The notes under the pieces: model-generated
What the model was told of the DNA's origin: nothing
Database searches by the model: none
The model's input: the letters and a program-made list of their open reading frames with translations, nothing else
Position numbers and translations under genes: made by a program
Shown: in pieces, positions 1 to 9,388 of the stretch
Layout of the letters: each line of letters begins with the position of its first letter
How positions within the stretch are numbered: the first letter of the stretch is position 1
DNA from: Promethearchaeota archaeon
Lineage (GTDB): Archaea; Asgardarchaeota; Lokiarchaeia; Sigyniarchaeales; SOKP01
Direction: 5' to 3'
Length of the DNA: 64,000 bases
Assembly: GCA_016839555.1 (NCBI GenBank)
Contig: JAEOUA010000006.1
Coordinates: forward strand, 313,982 to 377,981

Positions 1-32
1 AAATTATGTTATTCTAAAATATAAGAGAAAAA

Positions 33-1142
33 ATGACAAATAAGAGAAAAAAAATAGATTATTTCAAAGATATAACTTTAAAACGACTCAGGGAAGAGGT
101 AAAGGAGATTAAAGAAGCTCTTCCAGAAGAGAAGAAGAATATTATTACTTATTCCCGAAATTTTACACTTTCGCTATCAAATTATTGTATAAATAATTGT
201 GGGTACTGCTATTATAATTTTAGGGTTCCTAAATATGGCGCGAATAAAAATGTTATTTTACTTGGCAAAGATGATGTTAAAAAACAAGTCGATGAAGCTA
301 TTAAACATAATTGTAAAGAGGGCTTAGTTATGTCCGGGGAAAAACCTGATGAATTTCCAGAAGTTAGAAAAGAGTTAGAAACTCGAGGCTTTAACAATTA
401 TATCGATTATGTCCAAAATATATGTCGCTATTTATTAAAGTTTAAAATCCTTCCTCATACAAATATAGGCTTCTTAACATATAAACAAATGAAACTATTA
501 AAAAACTATAATGCTAGTATGGGGTTAATGTTAGAAAGCACCAGCAAGAAACTATTCAATAAGGGAGAAGTACATGAATTTTCACCAGGGAAAACGCCCA
601 AAAGAAGGATAAAACCTTTAATAAATGCAGGAAAATTAAAAATTTCCTTTACGACAGGATTATTATTAGGTATTGGTGAAAATTTCGAGGATCGAGTTAA
701 GGATTTATATTTGATAAAAGATATTTATGACAAATATAAACATATTCAAGAAGTTATTCTCCAGAATTTTGAATATAAAAATGGGATATCGTATAATCCG
801 GCTCAACCCATTTCGATGGAGAAAATGTTGAAAATAACGGGAGTAGCAAAGTTAATATTTAAAAACGATATAGCTATTCAAGTTCCACCAAATCTAATAA
901 AGGGATTTGAAAAAAGCTTCATCGAAATGGGGATAAATGACTTTGGGGGAATCTCACCATTTTCTCAAGATTTTATAAATCCCGAAAAAGAATGGCCCAA
1001 AATCGAGTATTTAAGCGAAATATTAAAAAAAAAAAGATATTTCCTCAAAGAAAGGCTTCCAATATATGAGAAATATGTGAATAAGAAAAACTTCTGTCCA
1101 AAAAATATTAGAAATATAATTAATTCTGATTTTAAATCCTAA
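33..1142 (+). CDS. cofG: 7,8-didemethyl-8-hydroxy-5-deazariboflavin synthase subunit CofG
   Basis: This is a radical SAM enzyme that, with CofH, builds the deazaflavin (FO) chromophore of coenzyme F420. The cluster motif CINNCGYC places the three cysteines at residues 52, 56 and 59, and the LLLGIGE segment in the middle of the barrel is typical of CofG. At 369 residues it is about the family's usual length. The ATG start lies 32 bases into the window, so its promoter is not visible. cofH lies 2 kb downstream on the same strand, with the phosphomevalonate dehydratase genes between them on the other strand. Family assignment is confident; activity is inferred. Confidence 0.9.
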   Translation: MTNKRKKIDYFKDITLKRLREEVKEIKEALPEEKKNIITYSRNFTLSLSNYCINNCGYCYYNFRVPKYGANKNVILLGKDDVKKQVDEAIKHNCKEGLVMSGEKPDEFPEVRKELETRGFNNYIDYVQNICRYLLKFKILPHTNIGFLTYKQMKLLKNYNASMGLMLESTSKKLFNKGEVHEFSPGKTPKRRIKPLINAGKLKISFTTGLLLGIGENFEDRVKDLYLIKDIYDKYKHIQEVILQNFEYKNGISYNPAQPISMEKMLKITGVAKLIFKNDIAIQVPPNLIKGFEKSFIEMGINDFGGISPFSQDFINPEKEWPKIEYLSEILKKKRYFLKERLPIYEKYVNKKNFCPKNIRNIINSDFKS

Positions 1143-1144
1143 GT

Positions 1145-1588
1145 TCATTCGATTATTTCTAGGGTACCCTCCGTTCCATTAACCCTAACAATGCTACCAT
1201 TTTTAATTTTTTCTAATTCCTTGAAATCAATTTGGTCAACTATCGGAAACTGAATTCCAAAGAAAATATCTGCGGCGACTGCGCCCGAGCTCATGAGAGG
1301 TTCTCCTCTCTCGCAAACTATCGCTTTTGGTCCAATGCCTCTGTGGATCGTTTCAAGCAATACAAATCCTAAAGTAGTTGTCCCGATTGGATAAGGAAAT
1401 ATCAATATTTTGTCTCCCACGTCCTTTCTATAAAGTTCATGAGTTCTATCTGCGACTTTAAGCTTTCTACTAAATTGAATCAATGGAAAAGTGAACGCTG
1501 CGGAAATACTGAATGGCTGTGATGTAATTATCGCTTCGCCTTCCGCAATACCTCCACTTAATCCCCTCCCTTTTAGAATCTTATTCAT
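1145..1588 (-). CDS. Phosphomevalonate dehydratase small subunit (aconitase X swivel domain, DUF126)
   Basis: This is the small swivelling domain of the aconitase X family, 147 residues. In archaea the AcnX pair is known to act as phosphomevalonate 5-phosphate dehydratase in the modified mevalonate pathway that feeds archaeal lipid synthesis. The N-terminal GRGLSGGIAEGEAI and the later GEPLMSSGAVAADI segment are DUF126 signatures. Its start overlaps the end of the large-subunit gene by 8 bases, so the two are surely co-transcribed. Bacterial AcnX homologues act on hydroxyproline; with an archaeal host and ether-lipid genes nearby, the mevalonate role is the better call. Confidence 0.87.
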   Translation of the reverse strand: MNKILKGRGLSGGIAEGEAIITSQPFSISAAFTFPLIQFSRKLKVADRTHELYRKDVGDKILIFPYPIGTTTLGFVLLETIHRGIGPKAIVCERGEPLMSSGAVAADIFFGIQFPIVDQIDFKELEKIKNGSIVRVNGTEGTLEIIE

Positions 1589-2777
1589 TATACCATCCCT
1601 CCGTAGCTATTCTGATACAATCATCAATATTTCTATAAGTTGCATTACTATAAAAACATGTTTTTGCTGAATTGGTTGTTAATGGTCTTGGCAATGCAGT
1701 CAACAGGGGACAAAAGGATGTTAAATGGGCTCCTGAGTCTTCCAAGATTCTATTGTAATCAGAATTAATTATTGAGTTCTTTGCCTCTGGATTAGTGCAA
1801 ATCCAAAAATTTATCCCTTCACTAATTTTTTTACCTTCTAATTTATTAATTACTTCAATTGCTTCCTTTCTACTCAACTGAGGACACCCAATAGATATAT
1901 TATTCGGGGACTTATTCCACTCCGTGCTATATTTTTCTCGAACCTGCTTAATATCATTCATGGTAATGTCTATAATTTCTTTTGGTTTGTCGTTTTGAAA
2001 TGCTTGTTCTAAAGTTTTTCCTTCTGGCGTTTTTCCAATTACATGTATTAAAGCAACAGCACCGGTAGCTGCTGATGCTGCACCTAAGTTTTTTAGATAA
2101 TCAGATGAGATATTTTCAAGTCCTTCAATTACAGGTACTTGATTTCCCGCTATTTCACCTATTATCAAGCCAATAGATGTTAAATTAAATAAATCATTTT
2201 TATCAATATCAGGAGAAAGCCGAAAAAGCAATTCTCCTTTCCTATTTTCTGTTATAAGCAATCCATGATAGGAAGTCTTTCCGAGAATCCCACACGCAAT
2301 ATCCACAAGACCACCCTCCCTATTAGAACGGGCCCCTATTACCGAATTCAAATAAATCACTGCTGAGGACTCAGACCATGCACAATATTCTCTGAATTTA
2401 GGTTTATTATCAATAAAATATGGTGTACAAGTAAATCCCCGGATCCCAATTTTATCCAAATCTTCCATCATCTGGTCATGAAGCGTAAACATAGGATATA
2501 CCACGCTCAATTCTTCGCTATAATCCATATCAATTATAGGATCAGCCGTCGTTCTTACTTTTACTTTCAACCCTGATTCTGCAATTTCGTGTAAAACATT
2601 TGCCGCCGCATTAACAAAATTCAATCCAAAGTTTAATACAGTATGGGCAGATACAATATCAATTAATTTTTCCGCTCCAAAAGAGTCTCCCAATTTCACG
2701 ATAAGTTTCATTAATTTGGAAAGCATTTCTCCTTTATTTCCTGAGAGGATATCCTCTTCTTCCTTAGTTAAATACAT
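1581..2777 (-). CDS. Phosphomevalonate dehydratase large subunit (aconitase X catalytic domain)
   Basis: This is the catalytic AcnX domain, 398 residues. It is expected to dehydrate (R)-5-phosphomevalonate to trans-anhydromevalonate phosphate using an iron-sulfur cluster. Recognisable segments are the N-terminal LTKEEEDILSG, the AWSESSAVIYLNSVIGAR stretch, which includes the conserved SNREGG that follows, and a C-terminal region with cysteines in SIGCPQLS and ICTNPEA. It overlaps the small subunit by 8 bases. The downstream decarboxylase and the UbiX-type partner of the pathway are not in this window. Bacterial homologues have other substrates, so substrate is inferred from the archaeal context. 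Confidence 0.87.
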   Translation of the reverse strand: MYLTKEEEDILSGNKGEMLSKLMKLIVKLGDSFGAEKLIDIVSAHTVLNFGLNFVNAAANVLHEIAESGLKVKVRTTADPIIDMDYSEELSVVYPMFTLHDQMMEDLDKIGIRGFTCTPYFIDNKPKFREYCAWSESSAVIYLNSVIGARSNREGGLVDIACGILGKTSYHGLLITENRKGELLFRLSPDIDKNDLFNLTSIGLIIGEIAGNQVPVIEGLENISSDYLKNLGAASAATGAVALIHVIGKTPEGKTLEQAFQNDKPKEIIDITMNDIKQVREKYSTEWNKSPNNISIGCPQLSRKEAIEVINKLEGKKISEGINFWICTNPEAKNSIINSDYNRILEDSGAHLTSFCPLLTALPRPLTTNSAKTCFYSNATYRNIDDCIRIATEGWYNE

Positions 2778-2963
2778 TTTTTTCCTCTTCGAATTTTTAT
2801 TAAATCTAAGTATTTAATATTTAAATAAAAATGTTGTGGTGGGATGATAGAAAAATAATTTTCACCCAGTTAAAATGAAAAATTTTCTAGAATTAAATTT
2901 TAAAAAATTGATTTATTATAGTTTTTTAAGCAATTTATAAAGTAGAAAAATAAAAGAGCTTTT

Positions 2964-3048
2964 CTTGAGATTTTCAAACAAATAATTAAAAAAAGAAGGA
3001 TATAAACTAGAAGAAAGACTTCTAATATATGAAAATTACAAAATATAA
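2964..3048 (+). pseudogene. Decayed C-terminal fragment of a second cofG copy
   Basis: Read from 2989, one frame gives LKKEGYKLEERLLIYENYK followed by a stop. This aligns with the end of intact CofG in this window, LKKKRYFLKERLPIYEKY. The bases just before, from 2964, still encode LEIFKQIIKK in another frame and match the preceding part of CofG, so the fragment also carries a frameshift in its A-run. Nothing upstream of 2964 keeps coding potential. It sits directly before cofH, as if cofG and cofH had once been neighbours. The match is short but specific. Confidence 0.6.
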
Positions 3049-3095
3049 AGTCTTTTTAGAAAGTATTAAAAAATAATTGATAATATAGATTAGTA

Positions 3096-4223
3096 ATGAT
3101 TATTTCTCAATTGAAAGGAATTGACCCTGTAATAAAAAAAATTTTAAGAAAAAGTCAGACAAATGAGGAAATCACTCCAGATGAAGCTTTAAAACTACTA
3201 AAAGTATCTGGAAGAGAATTTTCTGCCTTACAATATGTCGCAAATCAAATTTGTCAAGAAAAAAAAGGGAATGTCGTTACGTTTGTAGTAAATCGAAATA
3301 TCAATTTTACAAATATTTGTTCCAAACAGTGTCTCTTTTGTTCTTTTAGTCATCTTGAGAATCATGAAGATGCATTCTTACTAACAATGGAAGATATTAG
3401 GAATAAGGCAATTGAGGCAAAAGAATTGGACTGTACAGAACTATGCATTCAAGGAGGGATAAATCCTAATCTATCTTTTGATTATTATTTAGATATTCTA
3501 AAAACTGTAAAAAAGGTTGATCCAAATATCCATACTCATGCATTTTCTCCTGAAGAAATCTTTTTTATGTCAAGGCTTTATGATGATTATATTGAAGCTA
3601 CATTAAAACAACTGAAAAAAGCAGGATTAGATTCTATCCCTGGTACCGCTGCTGAAATGTTAGTTGATAAAATCCGAAAAATAATATGCCCAAATAAGAT
3701 TTCTACCGCTCAATGGATTGAAATTATCACCACATCTCATGAATTGGGTATTCCAACCACCTCCACAATGATGTATGGACATATTGAAGACTTAGAGGAT
3801 AGAATAACCCATCTTACAATTTTGAGAAACATTCAAAAAAATACCTTTGGAATCACTGAATTTGTCCCCTTACCGTTTGTTAAGGGAAATCCTGCTTTAT
3901 CAAAATTAAAGAAATACCCTTTAAAACCCAACTATGGTATGAGTGATTTAAAGTTGTTCTGTGTTGCGAGGTTATTTTTAAATAACTATATTGATAATAT
4001 TCAGACTTCATGGGTTAAATTAGGGCCTAAATTGGCCCAAGTTTCCTTAAATTATGGAGTTAATGATTTTTCAGGCACTTTAATGGAAGAAAATATATCC
4101 AGAAGTGCTGGAGCAGAATTTGGACAATATCTATCTCCGAGTGAAATGAAAACAATTATTAGAAACGCAGGTCGGATTCCTGCGCAACGAGATACTTTAT
4201 ATAATATACTTAGAAAATTTTAA
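3096..4223 (+). CDS. cofH: FO synthase subunit CofH (5-amino-6-(D-ribitylamino)uracil--L-tyrosine 4-hydroxyphenyl transferase)
   Basis: This radical SAM enzyme joins a tyrosine-derived radical to 5-amino-6-ribitylaminouracil, the first step of F420 chromophore synthesis; CofG completes the ring system. The cluster motif CSKQCLFC has cysteines at residues 75, 79 and 82. The segments CIQGGINPNL, the TMMYGH motif and FVPLPF are typical of CofH and of the related menaquinone enzymes MqnC and MqnE. At 375 residues it is family length. CofG in the same window favours CofH over a menaquinone (futalosine) enzyme. Confidence 0.9.
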   Translation: MIISQLKGIDPVIKKILRKSQTNEEITPDEALKLLKVSGREFSALQYVANQICQEKKGNVVTFVVNRNINFTNICSKQCLFCSFSHLENHEDAFLLTMEDIRNKAIEAKELDCTELCIQGGINPNLSFDYYLDILKTVKKVDPNIHTHAFSPEEIFFMSRLYDDYIEATLKQLKKAGLDSIPGTAAEMLVDKIRKIICPNKISTAQWIEIITTSHELGIPTTSTMMYGHIEDLEDRITHLTILRNIQKNTFGITEFVPLPFVKGNPALSKLKKYPLKPNYGMSDLKLFCVARLFLNNYIDNIQTSWVKLGPKLAQVSLNYGVNDFSGTLMEENISRSAGAEFGQYLSPSEMKTIIRNAGRIPAQRDTLYNILRKF

Positions 4224-4317
4224 AATTCTATAATATGTTATTTTTTATTTAATAAATAAAGATTTAATATAAGAAAATCAAATATAATATATATAAAGGA
4301 AGAGGTTCAATGCTTTT

Positions 4318-4881
4318 ATGTTAAAAATTAAAACTCCGCAAGAAATTTTTGGAACGATCATTTATGTGTTAGTTGTAATTGCATGTATTATTACAATCAC
4401 TGGTATTGTTTGGACGATTTTAGATATTATAATACCTGTAGGAAAAACATCGCTCTTTTTAAGTTTGAATTTAGGATTTCAAATAGCCATTATTGCTTCA
4501 GTTCTTGCAGCACTTTTATTTATTATTATCTTATTTTATAGTTTATTTCAAAAAGGGCGTAAGGTAATCATTGAAATGATTTTTAAGAAAAAATTTATCC
4601 CAGCGGAATATAAAAACAGGACTGGGATAAAAATTGCTACAGGAGCAGTTATAATATGTATTTTCGCAGTAATTGTGGGGATTATTTATTCATTAATTTT
4701 GGAATTAACAGCAGATACATCCTCATCTAAAATTCTTATAAACTTATCGGGAGGAGAAATTGTATTATTTATGGGAATATCTCTCTTTTTCTTGGATGCG
4801 TTATTTATATTTTTGATTTTATTATGGACTAATGGCTATTATTATATCCTCAGATTAGTTACAAATTTAGAAAAACAATAA
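4318..4881 (+). CDS. Hypothetical four-helix membrane protein
   Basis: I do not recognise this 187-residue protein. Hydrophobic segments at about residues 9-39, 52-78, 104-130 and 145-182 suggest four transmembrane helices, with a basic loop (FQKGRKVI to FKKKF) between helices 2 and 3. A purine-rich stretch, ggaagagg, lies about 13 bases before the chosen ATG; another ATG 8 bases upstream is out of frame. It follows cofH on the same strand after about 95 bases, but a TATA-like stretch (aatataatatatataaa) in that gap suggests its own promoter. Confidence 0.6.
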   Translation: MLKIKTPQEIFGTIIYVLVVIACIITITGIVWTILDIIIPVGKTSLFLSLNLGFQIAIIASVLAALLFIIILFYSLFQKGRKVIIEMIFKKKFIPAEYKNRTGIKIATGAVIICIFAVIVGIIYSLILELTADTSSSKILINLSGGEIVLFMGISLFFLDALFIFLILLWTNGYYYILRLVTNLEKQ

Positions 4882-4962
4882 AATTAATTTTTTTCTCTTT
4901 TGCACTATTTATAGACCAAATTATTATAATAAAAAATAAAAGATGAATTTAAGATATTTTGA

Positions 4963-6114
4963 TTATCCAACAACCTTTCTAAATACCCTCAGAAAGTTAT
5001 CACCAGCGATTTTTTGTATATCTTCATCAGAATAACCCCGATTTATTAATCCTTCAATTAAATTAGGAAATTTCGCATAATTTTCGAAACCTTTCATTTT
5101 GGTTAAGAAACTTGCTTTATGTTCGGGACGAAAACCTAATATTTCTATGAATTCACCAATCTTTATTGCCAAATTATCGGGAACAGAAAAACCATAATAA
5201 TCAGTGCCAATTCCGACGTAATCAATCCCAACAAGATTTGCAATGTAATCAATATGGTTTAACCAATGGTCTATTGTTATTTCGGCATCATCTCCAATAA
5301 AACCCGGTACCGTCAACACACCAATATAACCGCCCTTATCTGCTATATTTTTTATAATTTCATCCGTTTTCCCTCGATCATGTTCATATAGCTCTTTAGC
5401 AAAGGTATGAGAGGCTATTACTGGATATTCGGACATTTCTATGGCGTCAAGAGTAGTTTGAATGCCGCAATGAGATACATCCACAATTGCTCCTAACTCA
5501 TTCATTTTCTTTACTACATCATTTCCAAATTCAGTTAAACCTCTATCTCTTCTTGCTGTACACCCTGTACCTACGGGATTTTTTGTATTATAAGTTAATT
5601 GCATCACTCTGACTCCCTGCATATAATATAATTTCACTAAATCAATATCTTCTCCAATATGTTGCATACTCTGAAAGTTTAAGATAATAGCTTTTTTTCC
5701 TTCTTTCTTTGCAGATATAATATCATCAGATTTTAACACTTTCACGAGAAAATCACTTCTATGATCAAAAAGATAGGTCATAAATGAAAAGTTGTGAAAA
5801 ACTCCTTCAAATGAATAAGGACTGGAATATAAAGGTCCAACAGTCCAACTCACACAATCAACATTTGATTTTTCCCAAGAATCTTTATAAATTTTATAGT
5901 AATCATTATCTAAAACCACATTTTCAGCAAATTTTATAACTATTTTAGGAATGATATCCCATGGATTCACACCCTCGGCAATCATATTATCAGAATACTT
6001 CACTAAATCCTCAGTCCATGGAATGGGACCATGACTTAAAGTGTCAATTATAGTTAAAGATTCCAGAAGGTTTTTCAATCTTTCATGTTGTTCATTCATA
6101 TTTAAATAAATCAC
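4963..6114 (-). CDS. Membrane dipeptidase (M19) family protein with substituted metal ligands
   Basis: The 383-residue protein has the M19 (renal dipeptidase) fold. Conserved stretches include GVRVMQLTYN, RGLTEFGNDVVKKMN, VDVSHCG (His215), VIASHTF (His236) and the late GIGTDYYG. Known M19 enzymes bind two zinc ions through an HxD motif near the N-terminus, a glutamate and these two histidines. Here the HxD position reads DTLSH, the glutamate position appears to be Gln148 and the substrate-binding histidine appears to be Tyr175. It may therefore have lost peptidase activity or act on another substrate. No signal peptide is visible, so it is probably cytosolic. Confidence 0.8.
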   Translation of the reverse strand: MIYLNMNEQHERLKNLLESLTIIDTLSHGPIPWTEDLVKYSDNMIAEGVNPWDIIPKIVIKFAENVVLDNDYYKIYKDSWEKSNVDCVSWTVGPLYSSPYSFEGVFHNFSFMTYLFDHRSDFLVKVLKSDDIISAKKEGKKAIILNFQSMQHIGEDIDLVKLYYMQGVRVMQLTYNTKNPVGTGCTARRDRGLTEFGNDVVKKMNELGAIVDVSHCGIQTTLDAIEMSEYPVIASHTFAKELYEHDRGKTDEIIKNIADKGGYIGVLTVPGFIGDDAEITIDHWLNHIDYIANLVGIDYVGIGTDYYGFSVPDNLAIKIGEFIEILGFRPEHKASFLTKMKGFENYAKFPNLIEGLINRGYSDEDIQKIAGDNFLRVFRKVVG

Positions 6115-6255
6115 TATTTAGAATTAATAATTGTTATTTTCTATTATAATACCATAAATATATTATAAAATTTTGTTATATTCAATTTTTAGAAATTTTT
6201 TAAATCTTTTTAGATTCATGCATTTAAATTATTAACTATTTTAAGAATTCATAAA

Positions 6256-6726
6256 ATGACTATTAGACCAAAAAAGGTTCTTTTGATTGGCGTAGATCAA
6301 GCAATCCCTTGTTTGATAGATAAATTTGTTAATGAGGGAGCAATTCCTAATATTAAAAGCCTTATTGATGGAGGAATTAAAGGCGAGGCTTATTCTTGCC
6401 CACCATGTGATACTCCTACGAATTGGAGCACTTTAGCAACGGGAGCCACAACTGCGGTGCATGGAGCGACTAGTTTTTATTTGCATATTCCCGGTGAACC
6501 ATTAGACTATGGACTAAAAATTCGTTCAAGATCCTCGCTCTCTAAATATTGTGGGGGAGAATATTTTTGGAATGCAGCAGATAAGCATGGATTAAAATCA
6601 TTTGTATTAAATTATCCAGGTGGGTGGCCGGGTAATCTAAAAAATGGAGCAATCAGCTTGCTTACATGGCCTTTACCTGAATCAATTCCTTTAGAGCTAA
6701 CTTTAAAGACAAAAAAAAAAATATAA
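6256..6726 (+). CDS. Alkaline phosphatase superfamily phosphodiesterase, N-terminal part (frameshifted)
   Basis: This 156-codon frame encodes the N-terminal part of a type I phosphodiesterase / nucleotide pyrophosphatase-like protein. The first metal-binding aspartate is in LLIGVDQ and the probable nucleophile threonine is in DTPTNWSTLATG. The frame ends just after a run of eleven A (6711-6721). The next frame is open without a stop from that run into the C-terminal part, which carries the remaining metal ligands. Skipping one A would give a single protein of about 639 residues. The break could be a sequencing error, a recent mutation, or slippage on the A-run. Confidence 0.75.
   Translation: MTIRPKKVLLIGVDQAIPCLIDKFVNEGAIPNIKSLIDGGIKGEAYSCPPCDTPTNWSTLATGATTAVHGATSFYLHIPGEPLDYGLKIRSRSSLSKYCGGEYFWNAADKHGLKSFVLNYPGGWPGNLKNGAISLLTWPLPESIPLELTLKTKKKI
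6711..6721 (+). repeat. A11 homopolymer at the frameshift junction
   Basis: Eleven consecutive A lie where the phosphodiesterase gene changes frame. Reading ten (or thirteen) A restores one continuous open frame through to 8176. Runs of this length are slippage-prone for sequencing, for RNA polymerase and for ribosomes, so the sequence alone does not tell error from biology. Confidence 0.9.
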
Positions 6727-6865
6727 AAAAACTAGCTCAAATTCTTCGCTCAAGATTATTCCAACAGAAAAATTTGAAGAATTTGAGGGAAAGTTCAAGA
6801 GTTCATCTCCCTTATTACAAATCTCTATAAAACTTGAACATGAAAAAATTAAAAACTTCCCGGAA

Positions 6866-8176
6866 TTGAAAGCCTATATAATAGATACTGAAGGTTCAGG
6901 ATATGATGCCTTAGCAATAAAATTGGGAAAGGAAAACAAATGGGAAATTTTAAAAAAAGACCAATGGAGCGATTGGATCTCAAATGACATTATAACAACC
7001 GAATATGAGAAATTGCCTTGTTTATTTAAAGTAAATATTAAAGAATTAAAATCTGATGGAAGTGCCCTTCATCTTCAATTTACAAGCATTTATAATACAA
7101 AAGGCTGGACTAATCCTGAACATTTAGGAGAAAAAATAATCCGGAACGCCTTAATTTATGATCTTACTAGAGAGCAACAAAAAGTCGATTATATGATTTC
7201 GGGAGCCGTGAAATCATATTTGGGAATAGCAAGAAATGAAGCTCTTAATATAGCTAATATCATCAAATATATGAAAAGTTATATGAATTGGGATGTGTGC
7301 TTTTTTCATATCCATTTATTAGACAGTGTTAATCATCGCACATTAGGTAATGTCTATGAAGAGTCTCCTCTTTACACTGAACGAAAGGCAGAAAAATCTT
7401 GGGAACATATAAGAATTGCTTACCAAATTGTAGATGAATTAGTGAAAAGTTTAATGGATTCTGTCGTTGATGAAGAAACCGTAATAGTTTTTGTTGCGGA
7501 TCATGGTGCAATACCTACTTGGAGAGTTGTAAATCCTCTTCCAGCTCTCATTAATGCGGATCTTCTAAGCTATAAAAAACCAGATGATAATGGTAACTGC
7601 GCTGTGGATTGGAGTAAAACAAAGGCTTTTCCGTATTTAGAACCCCCCTATATCTGGGTTAATCTTAAAGGAAGAGATCCTACTGGTATTGTTGATCAAA
7701 GTGAGTACGAAACTGTGAGAGATCAAATCATTGAGGCTCTATATCAGTTGAGAGATCCTGATACAAATGAAAAAATTATAAAACTGGCAATAAAGAAAGA
7801 AGAAGCTGAGTATTTGGGACAAAATGGAGAAAGAATTGGAGATGTGATTTATTTTTTAAATCCTTCCTACCAATTATTTGACTATAGATTGGAAAAATTG
7901 GATCCTTCTCTTCAGCCAATTGATTTGTTAAAAAAGCCAGCAGCCTATGATGCGCAAGTCAATTGCGCTGCTCATGCTTACTTTCTTCCTGATGCTAAAT
8001 TGGGGGACTTTTCAATAAGTGTTCCTTTAATAATTAAAGGTCCTGGTATAAAAAAAGGGGTGCAGATGAAAGATATAGTAGATTTAATTGATGTGGTACC
8101 AACTCTTGCTCATTTACTGGATATCCCTCAACCATCTACGTTTCAAGGAAAGATTCTACATCAAATAATGGAATAA
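6866..8176 (+). CDS. Alkaline phosphatase superfamily phosphodiesterase, C-terminal part (frameshifted)
   Basis: This frame (436 codons from a TTG; open upstream to about 6722) completes the enzyme begun at 6256. It carries the second half of the metal site: the FHIHLLDSVNH aspartate/histidine pair, FVADHGA, and a late AAHAYFLPDA histidine. The C-terminal LIDVVPTLAHLLDIPQPS is the usual end of this family. On its own this piece lacks the nucleophile and first metal aspartate, so activity needs the frame to be restored. The AP superfamily includes nucleotide pyrophosphatases, phosphonoacetate hydrolases and phosphoglycerate mutases; the substrate here is unknown. Confidence 0.8.
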   Translation: MKAYIIDTEGSGYDALAIKLGKENKWEILKKDQWSDWISNDIITTEYEKLPCLFKVNIKELKSDGSALHLQFTSIYNTKGWTNPEHLGEKIIRNALIYDLTREQQKVDYMISGAVKSYLGIARNEALNIANIIKYMKSYMNWDVCFFHIHLLDSVNHRTLGNVYEESPLYTERKAEKSWEHIRIAYQIVDELVKSLMDSVVDEETVIVFVADHGAIPTWRVVNPLPALINADLLSYKKPDDNGNCAVDWSKTKAFPYLEPPYIWVNLKGRDPTGIVDQSEYETVRDQIIEALYQLRDPDTNEKIIKLAIKKEEAEYLGQNGERIGDVIYFLNPSYQLFDYRLEKLDPSLQPIDLLKKPAAYDAQVNCAAHAYFLPDAKLGDFSISVPLIIKGPGIKKGVQMKDIVDLIDVVPTLAHLLDIPQPSTFQGKILHQIME

Positions 8177-8383
8177 TTAATAAAGAACGTGAAGATTTTC
8201 CTTTTTTCGAAATCTGATGATTTTTTATTCCATTTTCTTTTTTACTTTAAAAATTATTATATTCTAAATCCTAATTGACATTATTTTATAAAATTTAGAA
8301 AAAAAATATACCTTTAATTTAGATAAACTCTATTTTTAAATATTATAAGGATAAGAAAAAATTGTATAATCAAGCAAAAATAA

Positions 8384-9301
8384 GTGGTGAGGCAAACTAT
8401 TAGTTATTATCTCTATTGGGGTGGGGTTTTTTCGGCTATTTTATCCGGAATGTTATCAAATTCGGGAACTATCATACAAAAAAAAGTAGTAAATAGGGTT
8501 ATCAATAATCTCCCATCAAAAGAAAATATTATGAAATATCTCATCAAAGATAAAATATGGATTCTTGGATTAATAATAAATTTAGGAATTGGGACTATCT
8601 TTTATTTACTTGCTCAATCTTTGATCGGACCAGCGCTTATTCCAGGACTTATGGCATCAGGTCTAATAATTCTGGCAATAGGTTCCGTATTCGTTTTAAA
8701 AGAGAGTTTGAAGAAGAAGGAAATATTGGGAATTTTTTTAATGATTATTGGAATTACATTCCTAGGTTTTAGCAGACTTTCCATTGAAATTTCCAATAAA
8801 ACTATTTGGGAATTCACTTTTTTATTTAGAGTCGCAATATTTACCCTAGTTTTATTTATAATATCAGTTTTACTTGACTTATTAAGTAGAAAATCTGAAT
8901 CGTATCAAGGTATTCCCTTGGCAGTATTTTCAGGAAATATGTTCGCACTATCAAATTTATGGGTTTCTCTGCTTATAGGTACCATCAGTAAAGTTTTTGG
9001 AGGCACTTTTATACTGGGAGAATTATTTATATTTATTATCGCTTGCATTATTTTAATAGTCTCAAATATGTATGGCATTATGAAAATTCAGCAGGCATTC
9101 ACAGTAGGGCAAGCAAGTAATTTAATAGTTATTCAACAAATCCCTATTCAAATAGGTCCTATATTTATTTACTTTTTAGTGTTTTTAATGCCACTGACAG
9201 ATGTTATTTCTATCATTTTTCTATTTCTCGCTATTTTCTTAATCATTATAAGTGCGTATCTATTAGGCAAGAGACAAGCAAAAATTGAGCAGATTGGATA
9301 A
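8384..9301 (+). CDS. DMT/EamA-superfamily (NIPA-like) membrane transporter
   Basis: This 305-residue protein is hydrophobic throughout, with about nine or ten predicted helices arranged as in drug/metabolite transporters and NIPA-like magnesium transporters. The first helix region (ILSGMLSNSGTIIQKKVV) and the later MASGLIILAIGSVFVLKE resemble NIPA/EamA repeats. The chosen start is the first of two tandem GTG codons at 8384-8389; no ATG is available nearby. It stands alone, with AT-rich gaps of about 200 and 90 bases on either side. Substrate cannot be read from the sequence. Confidence 0.7.
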   Translation: MVRQTISYYLYWGGVFSAILSGMLSNSGTIIQKKVVNRVINNLPSKENIMKYLIKDKIWILGLIINLGIGTIFYLLAQSLIGPALIPGLMASGLIILAIGSVFVLKESLKKKEILGIFLMIIGITFLGFSRLSIEISNKTIWEFTFLFRVAIFTLVLFIISVLLDLLSRKSESYQGIPLAVFSGNMFALSNLWVSLLIGTISKVFGGTFILGELFIFIIACIILIVSNMYGIMKIQQAFTVGQASNLIVIQQIPIQIGPIFIYFLVFLMPLTDVISIIFLFLAIFLIIISAYLLGKRQAKIEQIG

Positions 9302-9388
9302 AGAATTGGTTTTATTAACGTGAATATAAATTTTCTATAAATTATAAAATATTTTTAAAGACTAAAAAATAAAATTAGTAAAGGTAAT

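Noticed and set aside
8205..8235. Box C/D-like sequence (ctgatga) downstream of the phosphodiesterase gene
   Set aside because: There is no matching second box at the right distance and the motif is common in AT-rich DNA.
8557..8772. Overlapping frame inside the transporter gene
   Set aside because: No homology-like motifs; the longer frame has a clear membrane protein pattern.
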